A DNA stretch of 64,000 bases. Source: Microterricola viridarii (GTDB lineage Bacteria; Actinomycetota; Actinomycetes; Actinomycetales; Microbacteriaceae). The notes beneath the pieces are model-generated. The model was not told the origin of the DNA, did not search any database, and saw only the letters and a list, made by a program, of their open reading frames with translations. Made by a program: the position numbers and the translations under genes. Where the stretch lies: the NCBI RefSeq assembly GCF_900104895.1, contig NZ_LT629742.1, positions 496,001 to 560,000 of the forward strand. The letters run 5' to 3'. Of this stretch, positions 16,028-24,327 are shown one piece after another; positions within the stretch are counted from its first letter, which is position 1, and the number at the start of each line of letters is the position of its first letter.

Positions 16028-16660
16028 CTAGACGGTGCCGTACAGGCGGTCGCCGGCGTCGCCGAGGCCCGGCACGATGTAGCCGTGCTCGTTGAGACGC
16101 TCGTCGAGGGCGCCGAGCACGATGGTGATCTCGCGGCCGGCCATGGCCTTCTCGACGGCCTCCAGGCCCTCGGGGGTGCCGAGGATGCAGATCGCCGTGA
16201 CGTCCTTGGCGCCGCGCTGGAACAGGAACTCGATGGCCGCGGCCAGGGAGCCGCCGGTGGCCAGCATCGGGTCGAGCACGAAGCACTGGCGGTCGGAGAG
16301 GTCGTCGGGCAGGCGCTCGGCGTAGGTGGTCGGCTCGAGGGTCTCCTCGTCGCGGGCCATACCGAGGAAGCCGACCTCTGCGGTGGGGACGAGCTTGACC
16401 ATGCCCTCGAGCATGCCGAGGCCGGCGCGCAGGATCGGAACGATCAGCGGCTTGGGGTCGCCAATGCGCACACCCTGGGTCTCGGCGACGGGCGTCTGGA
16501 TGGTGACCGGCTCGACCCGCACATTGCGGGTGCCCTCGTAGGCGAGGAGCGTCATGAGCTCTTCGGTGAGTGAGCGGAACACCGGCGACGAGGTGTTCTT
16601 GTCGCGCAGCACCGTCAGCTTGTGCGTGATGAGCGGGTGGTCTGCAACGTGTACTCGCAT
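16028..16660 (-). CDS. upp: uracil phosphoribosyltransferase
   Basis: 210 residues, the usual length. Upp salvages uracil with PRPP to form UMP in the cytoplasm. Visible are the N-terminal [19 protein letters not shown] block, the RAGLGM motif, the PRPP-binding [17 protein letters not shown] loop and the C-terminal [12 protein letters not shown] uracil-binding motif. TAAGAT (16673-16668, minus) is 7 nt before the ATG, indicating a leaderless mRNA. It is divergent from tadA with 63 bp between. Confidence 0.96.
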   Translation of the reverse strand: MRVHVADHPLITHKLTVLRDKNTSSPVFRSLTEELMTLLAYEGTRNVRVEPVTIQTPVAETQGVRIGDPKPLIVPILRAGLGMLEGMVKLVPTAEVGFLGMARDEETLEPTTYAERLPDDLSDRQCFVLDPMLATGGSLAAAIEFLFQRGAKDVTAICILGTPEGLEAVEKAMAGREITIVLGALDERLNEHGYIVPGLGDAGDRLYGTV

Positions 16661-16723
16661 AGGCTCAATCTTAGTTCGACCGCGCCTCGGAATGAGGCGA
16701 AAACGGCCCTCCGGGAGGAGAAC

Positions 16724-17194
16724 ATGAGCCAGCAGGCCCTGCACAGCGAGTGGATGCGGCGCGCCATCGCCGAGGCGAGGGGCGCACTGGCCACCGGCGA
16801 CGTGCCGGTCGGGGCGGTTCTGCTCGATGAAACGGGCTCCGTGATCGCCTCCGGGCGCAACGAGCGGGAGTTGCTCAACGACCCGACCGCGCACGCCGAG
16901 ATCGTGGCGATGCGGGCGGCGACCGCGGCGCGGCGCGACTGGCGGCTCGAGGGCTGCACGCTCGTGGTCACCCTGGAGCCGTGCGTGATGTGCGCCGGCG
17001 CGATCCTCGCGGCCCGGCTGCCGGTCGTCGTCTTCGGCGCCTGGGACGAGAAGGCCGGGGCATCCGGCTCGGTCTACGACGTGCTGCGCGACCGCAGGCT
17101 GCAGCACCGCGTCGAGGTGTTCGCCGGCGTCGAGGAGGCCGAGTGCTCGGCGCTGCTCACCGACTTCTTCGCCGACCCCGCCCGCCGGCCCTAG
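16724..17194 (+). CDS. tadA: tRNA adenosine(34) deaminase
   Basis: 156 residues. TadA converts A34 to inosine in tRNA-Arg(ACG) so that one tRNA reads CGU, CGC and CGA. The zinc site is HAE (H57, E59) and PCVMC (C87, C90), and the [16 protein letters not shown] and [13 protein letters not shown] blocks are classic. The start is fixed by GGAGGAG just before the ATG at 16724. Its expected substrate tRNA is encoded in the same window at 678-750. Confidence 0.92.
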   Translation: MSQQALHSEWMRRAIAEARGALATGDVPVGAVLLDETGSVIASGRNERELLNDPTAHAEIVAMRAATAARRDWRLEGCTLVVTLEPCVMCAGAILAARLPVVVFGAWDEKAGASGSVYDVLRDRRLQHRVEVFAGVEEAECSALLTDFFADPARRP

Positions 17195-17220
17195 CGGTCG
17201 CGCGGGCTGGCCTCCCCGTC

Positions 17221-17318
17221 GGCCGAGTAGCGAGGAACGAGCGTATCGAGACCTCGCACGAGGCTCGGTTTCCGGTGGTGTCGGGGTCTCGATACGGCCC
17301 TGGCGGGCCTACTCGACC
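17221..17318. repeat. intergenic imperfect inverted-repeat element
   Basis: The left arm (17221-17253) begins GGCCGAGTAGCGAGG and ends CGTATCGAGACC. The right arm (17285-17318) is its imperfect inverse, beginning GGTCTCGATACG and ending CTACTCGACC. The outer 10 bp and inner 12 bp match while the middle differs; about 31 bp lie between the arms. The sequence GGTCGAGTAG...CGTATCGAGACC is, from memory, a widespread intergenic repeat in Microbacteriaceae and related actinobacteria. I could not confirm this here. Confidence 0.7.
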
Positions 17319-17390
17319 AGCGGGAGAGGGGGCTCCCCGTTGGCTCGAGGGAGCGCCGGCGACCGAAGTCAACAGCGCCCGATGCCGGCA

Positions 17391-18149
17391 CTACTCGGCG
17401 ATGCCGTCGAGGTACTCGCTGAACAGCCGGCGCGAGGCCTGCTGCATCGTGGCGTTGTAGCGCTCGTTCTCGGCCCGCAGCGTGTCCGCGGCGACGCCCT
17501 CAGCTGCGAGTGCCTCCGCGCTGTCCTCGAGCCAGCGCTCGTGCATCTCCGGCGTCACCTCGGGGTGGAACTGCACGGCCAGCGCCCAGTTGCCGATGCC
17601 GAACGCCTCGTTGCGGTACTCCGGAGAGCCGGCCAGCCGGGTCACGCCCTCCGGCAGCTCGAAGGTGTCGCTGTGCCACTGCATCACGGGAACCCCGGCG
17701 ATGTGGCGCACCGGCGAGCTGGCACCCTCGACGGTGGGCTCGACGCTGCGGTAGCCGATCTCGTTGCTCGGGCCCTTGTAGACCGTGCTGCCGAGCGACT
17801 CCGCCATCAGCTGCGCGCCGAGGCAGACGCCGAAGACCGGCCGCTCAGCCTCGAGCCGGGCGCGGATCAGGGCGATCTCGTCGACGAGGTACGGGTGCTC
17901 CGCGCTCTCGTACACGCCCATGTCGCCGCCGAGCACGACGACGAGGTCGGCCGCGGCCGGGTCAACGGCCGAGAAGTCGGCGCCCGGGGTGTCGAGCACC
18001 GTCAGCGCGTAGCCGTGCTCGCGCAGCACCGGCTCCAGGTTGCCGAGGTGGATCGTCTCGTCGTGGCGCAGCACGAGCGCCATGCGCAGCCGGTCGCCGA
18101 CGCCTGCGTCATCCGGCGTGGAGGGTGCAGCCGAATCGAGGGAGGCCAT
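17391..18149 (-). CDS. class I glutamine amidotransferase (GMP-synthase-like)
   Basis: 252 residues of a stand-alone class I glutamine amidotransferase domain. The catalytic cysteine is C109 in GVCLGAQ and the His/Glu pair is H195/E197 in QFHPEV. GGDMGVY and MQWHSDTF also match the GuaA-like/YfeJ group, which hydrolyses glutamine or gamma-glutamyl compounds. The partner is unknown. The ATG lies 2 nt after the stop of the CDF gene, so the two are probably coupled; an internal ATG (residue 23) is possible. Confidence 0.85.
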   Translation of the reverse strand: MASLDSAAPSTPDDAGVGDRLRMALVLRHDETIHLGNLEPVLREHGYALTVLDTPGADFSAVDPAAADLVVVLGGDMGVYESAEHPYLVDEIALIRARLEAERPVFGVCLGAQLMAESLGSTVYKGPSNEIGYRSVEPTVEGASSPVRHIAGVPVMQWHSDTFELPEGVTRLAGSPEYRNEAFGIGNWALAVQFHPEVTPEMHERWLEDSAEALAAEGVAADTLRAENERYNATMQQASRRLFSEYLDGIAE

Positions 18150-18151
18150 GG

Positions 18152-19120
18152 CTACTCGAGGCCCTTGATCACGATGGTGTCGGTCGGCGGGTTGGGGCCG
18201 TTGAACTTCGAGAAGACGTCTGGCTCCAGGTAGATCACCCTGGCGGTCGGGACGGCCACGCGGATGCGGGCCTCGATCGCGTCGATGTCGTGCGCGACGT
18301 CGGAGAAGCGCTTGCCGGCCGGGAAGGCGATCTTGGCGCCGACCAGCAGCTCCTCCGGGCCGAGGTAGAGCGTCTTCATGTGGATGATGCCCTCGTGCTC
18401 GGTGCCGGCCATGATCGCGTCCTCGATGGCGGCGGCATCCGCGGGGTTCGCGCCCTCGCCCACGAGCAGGCTCTTGGTCTCGATTCCGAGCACAACGGCG
18501 ACGGCGATGAGCAGGAGGCCGATGAACAGGGTGCCGATGGCGTCATAGAGGCCGTCGCCGGTGATCGCGGTCAGGCCGACGCCGATGAGGGCGAAGACGA
18601 GGCCGCAGAGGGCCGCGACATCCTCGAGCAGCACGACGGGCAGCTCGGGGGCCTTGGAGTGGCGGATGAACGCCACCCAGCCCTGCTTGCCGCGCACGTG
18701 GTTGCTCTCGCGCACGGCGGTGCGCAGCGAGAACGACTCGAGCACGATCGCGATGAGCAACACGACGATCGGCAGCCACCACCAGGCCGGGTCGAGCGGA
18801 TGCGGGTCCTGCAGCTTGCTGACGCCCTCATAGAGCGAGAACACGCCACCGACGGAGAACAGGATGATCGACACGACGAAGGCGTAGACGTAGCGCTCGC
18901 GTCCGAAGCCGAAGGGGTGCTCCGCGTTCGCCTTGCGCTTGGCCTTGCGCCCGCCGAGCAGCAGGAGCAACTGGTTGCCGGCATCGGCGACGGAGTGCAC
19001 ACCCTCGGCGAGCATCGAGGAGGAGCCCGAGAGGGCTGCCGCGATGAACTTGGTGATGGCGATACCCGTATTAGCGAGGAAGGCCGCGATGATCGCCTTG
19101 TTTCCACCCGATGCACTCAT
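18152..19120 (-). CDS. cation diffusion facilitator (CDF) transporter
   Basis: 322 residues with about six transmembrane helices. Metal-site residues are visible in HSVAD (H42, D46) of helix 2 and LLEDVAAL (E166, D167) of helix 5. The C-terminal cytoplasmic domain ends IYLEPDVF. CDF proteins export Zn, Mn, Fe or Co in exchange for protons. The sequence resembles the ZNT9-like/actinobacterial subgroup (NAEHPFGFGRERYVYAF). A -10 box at 19132-19127 lies 6 nt before the ATG, so the mRNA should be leaderless. Confidence 0.87.
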   Translation of the reverse strand: MSASGGNKAIIAAFLANTGIAITKFIAAALSGSSSMLAEGVHSVADAGNQLLLLLGGRKAKRKANAEHPFGFGRERYVYAFVVSIILFSVGGVFSLYEGVSKLQDPHPLDPAWWWLPIVVLLIAIVLESFSLRTAVRESNHVRGKQGWVAFIRHSKAPELPVVLLEDVAALCGLVFALIGVGLTAITGDGLYDAIGTLFIGLLLIAVAVVLGIETKSLLVGEGANPADAAAIEDAIMAGTEHEGIIHMKTLYLGPEELLVGAKIAFPAGKRFSDVAHDIDAIEARIRVAVPTARVIYLEPDVFSKFNGPNPPTDTIVIKGLE

Positions 19121-19126
19121 GGGGTA

Positions 19127-19136
19127 ATCCTAGGAT
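19127..19136. promoter_or_regulatory. palindromic bidirectional -10 element between the CDF gene and proC
   Basis: ATCCTAGGAT reads TAGGAT on both strands. The minus-strand copy is 6 nt from the CDF ATG (19120) and the plus-strand copy is exactly 6 nt from the proC GTG (19143). The whole 22-bp spacer is thus symmetric around one shared core, giving two leaderless divergent transcripts. No good -35 is seen on either side. Confidence 0.65.
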
Positions 19137-19142
19137 GGTGGC

Positions 19143-19982
19143 GTGACCACTACACACCTGCCTGCAATCACGTTCCTCGGTGCCGGATCGATGGCGGGTG
19201 CCGTCATCGCGGGGCTGCTGAAGCCAGAGGTCGTCGTCGCCGGCGGCATCCGCACCACCAACCGAACGGCCGCACGGGCCGCAGAGTCCGCCGCGCTGGA
19301 GGGCGTCACGGCGTTCGCGACGGAGGACGACCCCGAGGCGAACCGCGCCGCCGTGCGCGGCGCGCAGATCGTCGTCGTCGCCGTGAAGCCCGCGATGGTG
19401 CCCGACCTGCTCCGCGAGATCGCCGACGCGCTCGAGCCGGGCACTCTCGTCATCAGCGTCGCCGCCGGCGTCACGATCGCCACCTTCGAGTCGCTGCTGC
19501 CGGAGTCTGTCGCCGTCATCCGCTCCATGCCGAACACCCCCGCCGTCGTCGGGCGGGCCGTCACCGGGCTCGCCGCCGGCACCCGCGCCTCCGCCGAGCA
19601 GCTGGCGCTCGCCGTGGCCCTGTTCGAGACCGTCGGCTCGGTGCTGGTGATCCCCGAGGAGCAGATCGACCCGCTCAGCACGATTTCGGGCTCCGGCCCC
19701 GCCTACGTCTTCTACCTGATCGAGCAGCTCACGGCCACGGCCGTGGCGAAGGGGTTCACCCCGGAGCAGGCCGCGCTGATGGTGAACGACACCTTCCTCG
19801 GCGCGAGCGAGCTGCTCGCGGCTTCCGGCGAGAGCCCGGCCGAGCTGCGCCGCCGGGTCACCAGCCCGAAGGGCACCACAGAGCGGGCCATTGCCGTGCT
19901 CGAGCAGGCCGGCCTGAGCGCCCTGTTCGACGAGGCGACGGATGCCGCGCTCGCCCGCGCCCGCGAGCTCGCCGCCGGCTAG
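19143..19982 (+). CDS. proC: pyrroline-5-carboxylate reductase
   Basis: 279 residues. ProC reduces pyrroline-5-carboxylate to proline with NAD(P)H. The N-terminal Rossmann motif is FLGAGSMAGAVIAGL (about 11-25). VRSMPNTP is present as IRSMPNTPAVVG, and the C-terminal signature (SGSGPAYVFYLIEQL, then LRRRVTSPKGTTERAI) is intact. The GTG start is set by TAGGAT (19131-19136) 6 nt upstream. Confidence 0.94.
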   Translation: MTTTHLPAITFLGAGSMAGAVIAGLLKPEVVVAGGIRTTNRTAARAAESAALEGVTAFATEDDPEANRAAVRGAQIVVVAVKPAMVPDLLREIADALEPGTLVISVAAGVTIATFESLLPESVAVIRSMPNTPAVVGRAVTGLAAGTRASAEQLALAVALFETVGSVLVIPEEQIDPLSTISGSGPAYVFYLIEQLTATAVAKGFTPEQAALMVNDTFLGASELLAASGESPAELRRRVTSPKGTTERAIAVLEQAGLSALFDEATDAALARARELAAG

Positions 19983-20022
19983 CCGCTCCGCGGCAGCTGG
20001 GCCGAGAGAGTCCGAGCACACA

Positions 20023-20054
20023 AAACGGCCTGGCGGTGCACCGCCAGGCCGTTT
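20023..20054. terminator. terminator between proC and the UPF0114 operon
   Basis: AAACGGCCTGGCGGT (20023-20037) pairs perfectly with ACCGCCAGGCCGTTT (20040-20054). Placed between convergent genes, it can work in both directions. Confidence 0.85.
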
Positions 20055-20065
20055 CGTGTTGCGCT

Positions 20066-20788
20066 TTACGAGCGGGGCGAGGAATCGACGAGCTCGGGGC
20101 CGCCAACGGCCGCTTCGAGTTCCGCGATCTCCCGGGCTCCGGCGTCGGGGCCCGCGTGGAAGATCCCGAGCTTGCGCTCCTTGATCATGAGGCGGCGGCT
20201 GCGGGCCGCGTCTTTGTTGTGCCAGCGGTCGATCCAGGCCAGGCCGAGGGCGGAGAGGATGAAGATGGTGTGGATGGCGACCTGCCAGAGCACGCCGGCC
20301 TCCGAGTAGACCTCGCCGGTCAGGTTCTCCACCTCTTCGGCGCCGAGATCGTTCACCTCGATGAACGTCTTCAGAAGGTGAATCGAGGAGATGCCGATGA
20401 TCGACATCGCGAGCTTCGTCTTGAGGACGTTCGAGTTGACGTGGGAGAGCCACTCCGGGCGATCCCGGCTGTCCTCGAGATTCAGCTTCGAGACGAAGGT
20501 CTCGTAGCCGCCGATGATCACCATGATGAGCAGGTTGGCGATCATGACCACGTCGATGAGGCCGAGCACCCCGAGCATGACGACGGCCTGCTCCGCCTTC
20601 CGCGGGTCGGTCACCACGTGCTCGGCGAGGTGCCAGAGCTCGCCCATGAACTGGAACACGTAGAGCAGCTGGGCGACGATGAGGCCGAGGTAGAGCGGGG
20701 CCTGCAGCCAGCGGCTGAGGAAGATCAGGCTGCCGACGGAGTTCGTCCAGCGGGATCCGATGGTGGGGGTGGGGGTTGCGGGGTTCAT
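20066..20788 (-). CDS. UPF0114 (YqhA-like) membrane protein, copy with C-terminal extension
   Basis: 240 residues with about four transmembrane helices. Family blocks are FLSRWLQAPLYLGLIVAQ, MLGVLGLIDVVMIANLLIM, GGYETFVSKL and LKTKLAMSIIGISSIHLLK. UPF0114 proteins are integral membrane proteins of unknown biochemical function. Compared with the copy upstream, this one has about 35 extra residues at the C-terminus (EAAVGGPELVDSSPRS end). It overlaps the upstream copy by 4 nt (ATGA), so the two are translationally coupled. Confidence 0.85.
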   Translation of the reverse strand: MNPATPTPTIGSRWTNSVGSLIFLSRWLQAPLYLGLIVAQLLYVFQFMGELWHLAEHVVTDPRKAEQAVVMLGVLGLIDVVMIANLLIMVIIGGYETFVSKLNLEDSRDRPEWLSHVNSNVLKTKLAMSIIGISSIHLLKTFIEVNDLGAEEVENLTGEVYSEAGVLWQVAIHTIFILSALGLAWIDRWHNKDAARSRRLMIKERKLGIFHAGPDAGAREIAELEAAVGGPELVDSSPRS

Positions 20789-21426
20789 CGGATTCCTGCC
20801 TCGGTCTCTTCGATTACAAGTTCGCGTTCTTCAAATTCGGCCATCGCGCCCCAGCGGTCGATCCAGGCGAGGCTGATCGCGGAGACGATGAAGATCGTGT
20901 GGATGATCGACTGCCAGAGCACGCCGGAGACGGTGTACGTCTCGGTGGCGCCGTGCCCCGAGCCGCCGAGGTTGGAGACCTCGATGAAGGTCTTCAGCAG
21001 GTGGATGGACGAGATGCCGACGATCGACATCGCGAGCTTCGTCTTCAGCACGTTCGCGTTGACGGTGCTCAGCCACTCCGGCCGGTCCTGGGACTCGCCG
21101 GTGTCGATCTTGGACACGAACGTCTCGTAGCCGCCGACCACGACCATGATCACGAGGTTCGCGACCATGACGACGTCGATCAGCCCGAGCACCCCGAGCA
21201 TCACCGCGTTCGCGTCGATGTCCATCGGGTCCGAGAGCACCGCGTCGCTCATGCCGATCAGCTCGTTGATGAACACGGCGGCGTAGAGCCCCTGCGCGAC
21301 GATCAGGCCCAGATAGAGCGGCGCCTGCAGCCAGCGGCTGAGAAAGATGAGGTAGCCGATGGCGTTCGCCCATTGGGCGAGGGGGTTCTTGAAACGGGAA
21401 GTTTTGGGGCCTTGTCGTGCGTTCAC
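20785..21426 (-). CDS. UPF0114 (YqhA-like) membrane protein, first copy
   Basis: 213 residues, clearly paralogous to the gene that follows it. The FLSRWLQAPLYLGLIVAQ, LGVLGLIDVVM and KTKLAMSIVGISSIHLLKTF blocks are nearly identical in both. The GTG start at 21426 is 7 nt after CATAAT (21439-21434, minus), indicating a leaderless transcript. Two 12-bp direct repeats lie just upstream of the promoter. The tight tandem arrangement suggests a hetero-oligomer, which is inference. Confidence 0.85.
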   Translation of the reverse strand: MNARQGPKTSRFKNPLAQWANAIGYLIFLSRWLQAPLYLGLIVAQGLYAAVFINELIGMSDAVLSDPMDIDANAVMLGVLGLIDVVMVANLVIMVVVGGYETFVSKIDTGESQDRPEWLSTVNANVLKTKLAMSIVGISSIHLLKTFIEVSNLGGSGHGATETYTVSGVLWQSIIHTIFIVSAISLAWIDRWGAMAEFEERELVIEETEAGIR

Positions 21427-21433
21427 TTACCCA

Positions 21434-21488
21434 ATTATGAGCGCATTTTGCCCAGCTAACGCACAGTTAATACATGGCTAACGCTCAG
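21434..21488 (-). promoter_or_regulatory. promoter and direct repeats of the UPF0114 operon
   Basis: The minus-strand -10 box CATAAT spans 21439-21434. Upstream of it GCTAACGCACAG (21455-21466) and GCTAACGCTCAG (21477-21488) form a direct repeat with 22-bp centre-to-centre spacing, about two helical turns. This arrangement is typical of an activator or response-regulator site. Confidence 0.5.
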
Positions 21489-21526
21489 CGAAAGGCTGCC
21501 GATAGTCAGCCCTAGGCGGCCCGTTC

Positions 21527-22198
21527 TCAGGTGCCGAGGGCCGCGAAACGCTCGAGGTCGCCCTCGGTCCCGGAGGCGATGATGAGGTCGTGGTTGGAGA
21601 TCACGGTGTCGGCCGTCGCGTAGGTGAACGGGCGGCCGGGGCTCTTCACGCCGACGACGGTGATGCGGTGCTTGGTGCGCACACCGGAGTCGGTCAGCGA
21701 CTTGCCGCGGATCGGCTTCGGCGGGTACATCTTCACGAGGGCGAAGTCGTCGTCGAACTCGATGAAGTCGAGCATGCGGCCGCTCACCAGGTGGGCGGTG
21801 CGCTCGCCGGCCTCCGCCTCCGGGTAGATCACGTGGTTGGCGCCGATGCGCTCCAGGATCTTTCCGTGCGACTGCGAGATGGCCTTCGCCCAGATCTGAG
21901 GGATGCCGAGGTCGACGAGGTTCGCCGTGATCAACACGCTGGCCTCGACCGAGGAGCCGACGGCACAGACCGCGACCGAGAAGTCCTGCGCGCCGATCTG
22001 GCGCAGCGCGTCGATGGAGCGGGCATCCGCCTGCACGGCGTGCGTCACGCGCTCCGCCCACTTCTGCACGAGGGCGGCGCTGTCGTCGACGACGAGAACC
22101 TCGCGGCCGAGCCGGTCGAGCTGGCCGGCAGTTGCCGCACCGAAGCGGCCGAGGCCGATCACGAGCACCGGGGCGTCGTGTCTATTGCGATCAACCAA
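21527..22198 (-). CDS. ktrA: TrkA/KtrA-type potassium uptake regulatory subunit
   Basis: 223 residues. The RCK_N domain has the nucleotide-binding motif VLVIGLGRFGAATAGQL (about 11-27) and the strand-end acidic residue in VLVVDDS. The RCK_C domain covers about residues 140-220. These cytoplasmic subunits gate the KtrB/TrkH pore in response to nucleotides. Its ATG overlaps the 3' end of the ktrB gene by 8 nt, so subunit synthesis is coupled. Confidence 0.9.
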   Translation of the reverse strand: MVDRNRHDAPVLVIGLGRFGAATAGQLDRLGREVLVVDDSAALVQKWAERVTHAVQADARSIDALRQIGAQDFSVAVCAVGSSVEASVLITANLVDLGIPQIWAKAISQSHGKILERIGANHVIYPEAEAGERTAHLVSGRMLDFIEFDDDFALVKMYPPKPIRGKSLTDSGVRTKHRITVVGVKSPGRPFTYATADTVISNHDLIIASGTEGDLERFAALGT

Positions 22199-23627
22199 CG
22201 ATGGGCCTCTCCTCTGGGCGTTTGAACAGCTGGCGGCGCTCGCTGGATGCCAGGGCTGCCGCGAGTGTTACTGTACCAATCCGGCCCATGAACATGGTGG
22301 CGGCCATGATGTAGACGCCCTCCGGGGGGAGGTCGGCGGTGAGCCCCGTCGAGAGCCCACAGGTGGCGAAGGCCGAGATCACGTCGAACAGCACGTAGTC
22401 GAACGGCGCCTTCGTGATCTGCAGGATGGCGATGCTGGAGACGGCGACGATGGTGGCGCCCCAGAGCACGACGCTGACGGCGAGGCGCAGGATGTCGCGC
22501 GGGATGCGGCGGCCGAAGGCCTCCATCGACTCGTTGCCCCTGGCCTCGGCGAAGGCGGCCAGGAACAGGACGGCCAGCGTGGTGACCTTGATGCCGCCGG
22601 CGGTGGACGCAGAGCCGCCGCCGATGAACATGAGCATGTCGCTGACGAGCAGGCTGGAGCCGTGCAGGTCGGCGATGTTGATCGTGGCGAAACCGCCGGA
22701 GCGCGTCATCGCCGAGAGGAAGAAGGCCTGGAAGATTGTCTCTGCCGCGCCGTGGCCGCCGAAGGTCTTCGGGTTGTCGAACTCGAGCAGGATGTAGAGC
22801 AGGCCGCCGGCGGCCAGCAGCAGGCCGAACGTCACGAGCGTCAGCTTGACGTGCACCGACCAGCGGCGGGGGCGCCGCCAGCCTCGCACCAGGGCGTAGA
22901 TCACCGGGAAGCCGATGGCGCCCAGGATGACGCCCACCATCAGTGCCGAGAGGAAGAAGTAGTCGTCGGCCCACGGCGTCAGGCCCTCGGGGTTGGGGTT
23001 GAAGCCGGTGTTGGTGAACGCCATGGCCGCGTAGTAGAGGCTGTGCCAGGCGGCCTCGCCCGCCTGCACGCCGACGGCAAGCATGCGGGGGAACAGCATC
23101 AGCGCCACGACGGCCTCGATGACGAGGGCGCTCACCGCCACGGTCGCGAGCAGGTTGCCCACCTCGCCGAGGCGCACCGTCTGGCCCTCATTCACCGGAC
23201 CGACGTGGATGCGGGACGGGTTGCTGTCGCTTGCCGCCAGCAGTTTGGCGCGCAGCCCGAGGCGGCGCGAGATGACCATGCCGAGGATCGAGGCCAGCGT
23301 CAACACGCCGATGCCGCCGACGTTGACGCCGATGAACACGAGGACGTCGCCGAAGTCCGACCAGTGCGTGGCCATGTTCACCGTGGAGAGGCCCGTGACG
23401 CAGATGACCGAGACGGCGGTGAACAGGGCATCCGGCAGCGCGGTGACCTGCCCGTTCTCGGCCGCAATCGGCAGCGAGAAGAGCAGCGTGAACAGCATGA
23501 CGAGCGCGGTGAAGATGGCGATCGCGAAGCGTGACGGAGAGTGGCCTGCGAAGTGGTCGACACCGTCGCGGATACGCCCGGGTACGGAGCTCAACCTGAG
23601 CGGTGCACGCAGTTGGCGCATCGCCAT
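22191..23627 (-). CDS. ktrB: TrkH/KtrB-type potassium channel subunit
   Basis: 478 residues with four M1-P-M2-type repeats. The selectivity-filter segments are visible as VTGLST, NTGFNP, SGGFAT and CGLSTG, each with the conserved glycine. The protein forms the membrane pore of a Ktr-type K+ (Na+-coupled) uptake system with the adjacent KtrA. The start could also be the ATG two codons downstream. The 82-bp gap to the divergent ArsR-type gene holds the promoters of both. Confidence 0.92.
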   Translation of the reverse strand: MAMRQLRAPLRLSSVPGRIRDGVDHFAGHSPSRFAIAIFTALVMLFTLLFSLPIAAENGQVTALPDALFTAVSVICVTGLSTVNMATHWSDFGDVLVFIGVNVGGIGVLTLASILGMVISRRLGLRAKLLAASDSNPSRIHVGPVNEGQTVRLGEVGNLLATVAVSALVIEAVVALMLFPRMLAVGVQAGEAAWHSLYYAAMAFTNTGFNPNPEGLTPWADDYFFLSALMVGVILGAIGFPVIYALVRGWRRPRRWSVHVKLTLVTFGLLLAAGGLLYILLEFDNPKTFGGHGAAETIFQAFFLSAMTRSGGFATINIADLHGSSLLVSDMLMFIGGGSASTAGGIKVTTLAVLFLAAFAEARGNESMEAFGRRIPRDILRLAVSVVLWGATIVAVSSIAILQITKAPFDYVLFDVISAFATCGLSTGLTADLPPEGVYIMAATMFMGRIGTVTLAAALASSERRQLFKRPEERPIVG

Positions 23628-23677
23628 ACCGATCTATTCCTCTCCGCCGGACACGCGCTGTGTCGAATGGTCATGGT

Positions 23678-23702
23678 ACTCCCCACAGGGAGTGACTAGC
23701 CT
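23678..23702 (+). promoter_or_regulatory. promoter and inverted repeat before the ArsR-type gene
   Basis: ACTCCC-CACA-GGGAGT (23678-23693) is an inverted repeat lying immediately upstream of the -10 box TAGCCT (23697-23702). The -10 box is 7 nt from the ATG at 23710. Position and symmetry suit autorepression by the ArsR-type protein. Confidence 0.45.
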
Positions 23703-23709
23703 TGATCCC

Positions 23710-24156
23710 ATGGCGGACATCTTTGACGTGGTAGCAGACCCGACCCGACGCGACATTTTGGGCATCCTGTTGGCGAAGCACAACACGCGCTCAGATGCGG
23801 CGGGCGAGATCAGCGTCTCAGAGATCGTCGCGGAGCTCGGGCTCAGTCAGCCGACCGTTTCCAAGCACCTCAAGGTGCTGCGCGAGGCCCGTCTGGTTGC
23901 CGTGCGCGAGGAGGGCCAGCACCGCTACTACCACCTCGACCACGCCCCGCTGGAAGCCATCGAGGACTGGCTGATCCCGTTTCTGAGCGTCGACTTCGAC
24001 GCGGTTGTGCGCGAGGGGGACTTCGCGGATGCCGGCCTCAAGGACGAGCAGCGTGCCTTCGCGACCGCCATCGGCAAGGCGTTCGCCGACACCTCCGTGA
24101 AGGTCAGCTCCGTGGTGAAGGATGTCGCGCCCAAGAAGTGGCGCCGCTACGAGTAG
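23710..24156 (+). CDS. ArsR-type winged-helix regulator
   Basis: 148 residues. The ADPTRRDILGILLAKHN helix is followed by ISVSEIVAELGLSQPTVSKHLKVLREARLVAVREEGQHRYYHLD, a complete ArsR helix-turn-helix with wing. No metal-binding cysteines are present, so it is not a typical metal sensor. The C-terminal part (AFADTSVKVSSVVKDVAPKKWRRYE) is a basic tail. A leaderless start is supported by TAGCCT 7 nt before the ATG. It is divergent from ktrB, but there is no direct evidence that it controls it. Confidence 0.8.
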   Translation: MADIFDVVADPTRRDILGILLAKHNTRSDAAGEISVSEIVAELGLSQPTVSKHLKVLREARLVAVREEGQHRYYHLDHAPLEAIEDWLIPFLSVDFDAVVREGDFADAGLKDEQRAFATAIGKAFADTSVKVSSVVKDVAPKKWRRYE

Positions 24157-24327
24157 TGCCCCACGGCACCTCCGCTGAGTGAGCCGGTCGAAATCCCGGC
24201 CCTAGACAAGTGTGCGCCCGCGGCCTAGAGTTTCGTCACCTGCACGCGTCACTCGAGTCACACCTGTCACACGCGCACCGTGCAGCGAGGGCCTACCCGG
24301 GGCCCGCCGGGCCGCGAGCGAGGAATC

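Noticed and set aside
17510-21130. Plus-strand open frame of about 1200 codons
   Set aside because: It is the antisense of the glutamine amidotransferase and CDF genes, runs out of frame through proC, and is then antisense to the UPF0114 genes. Its composition is Arg/Pro/His-rich and not protein-like.
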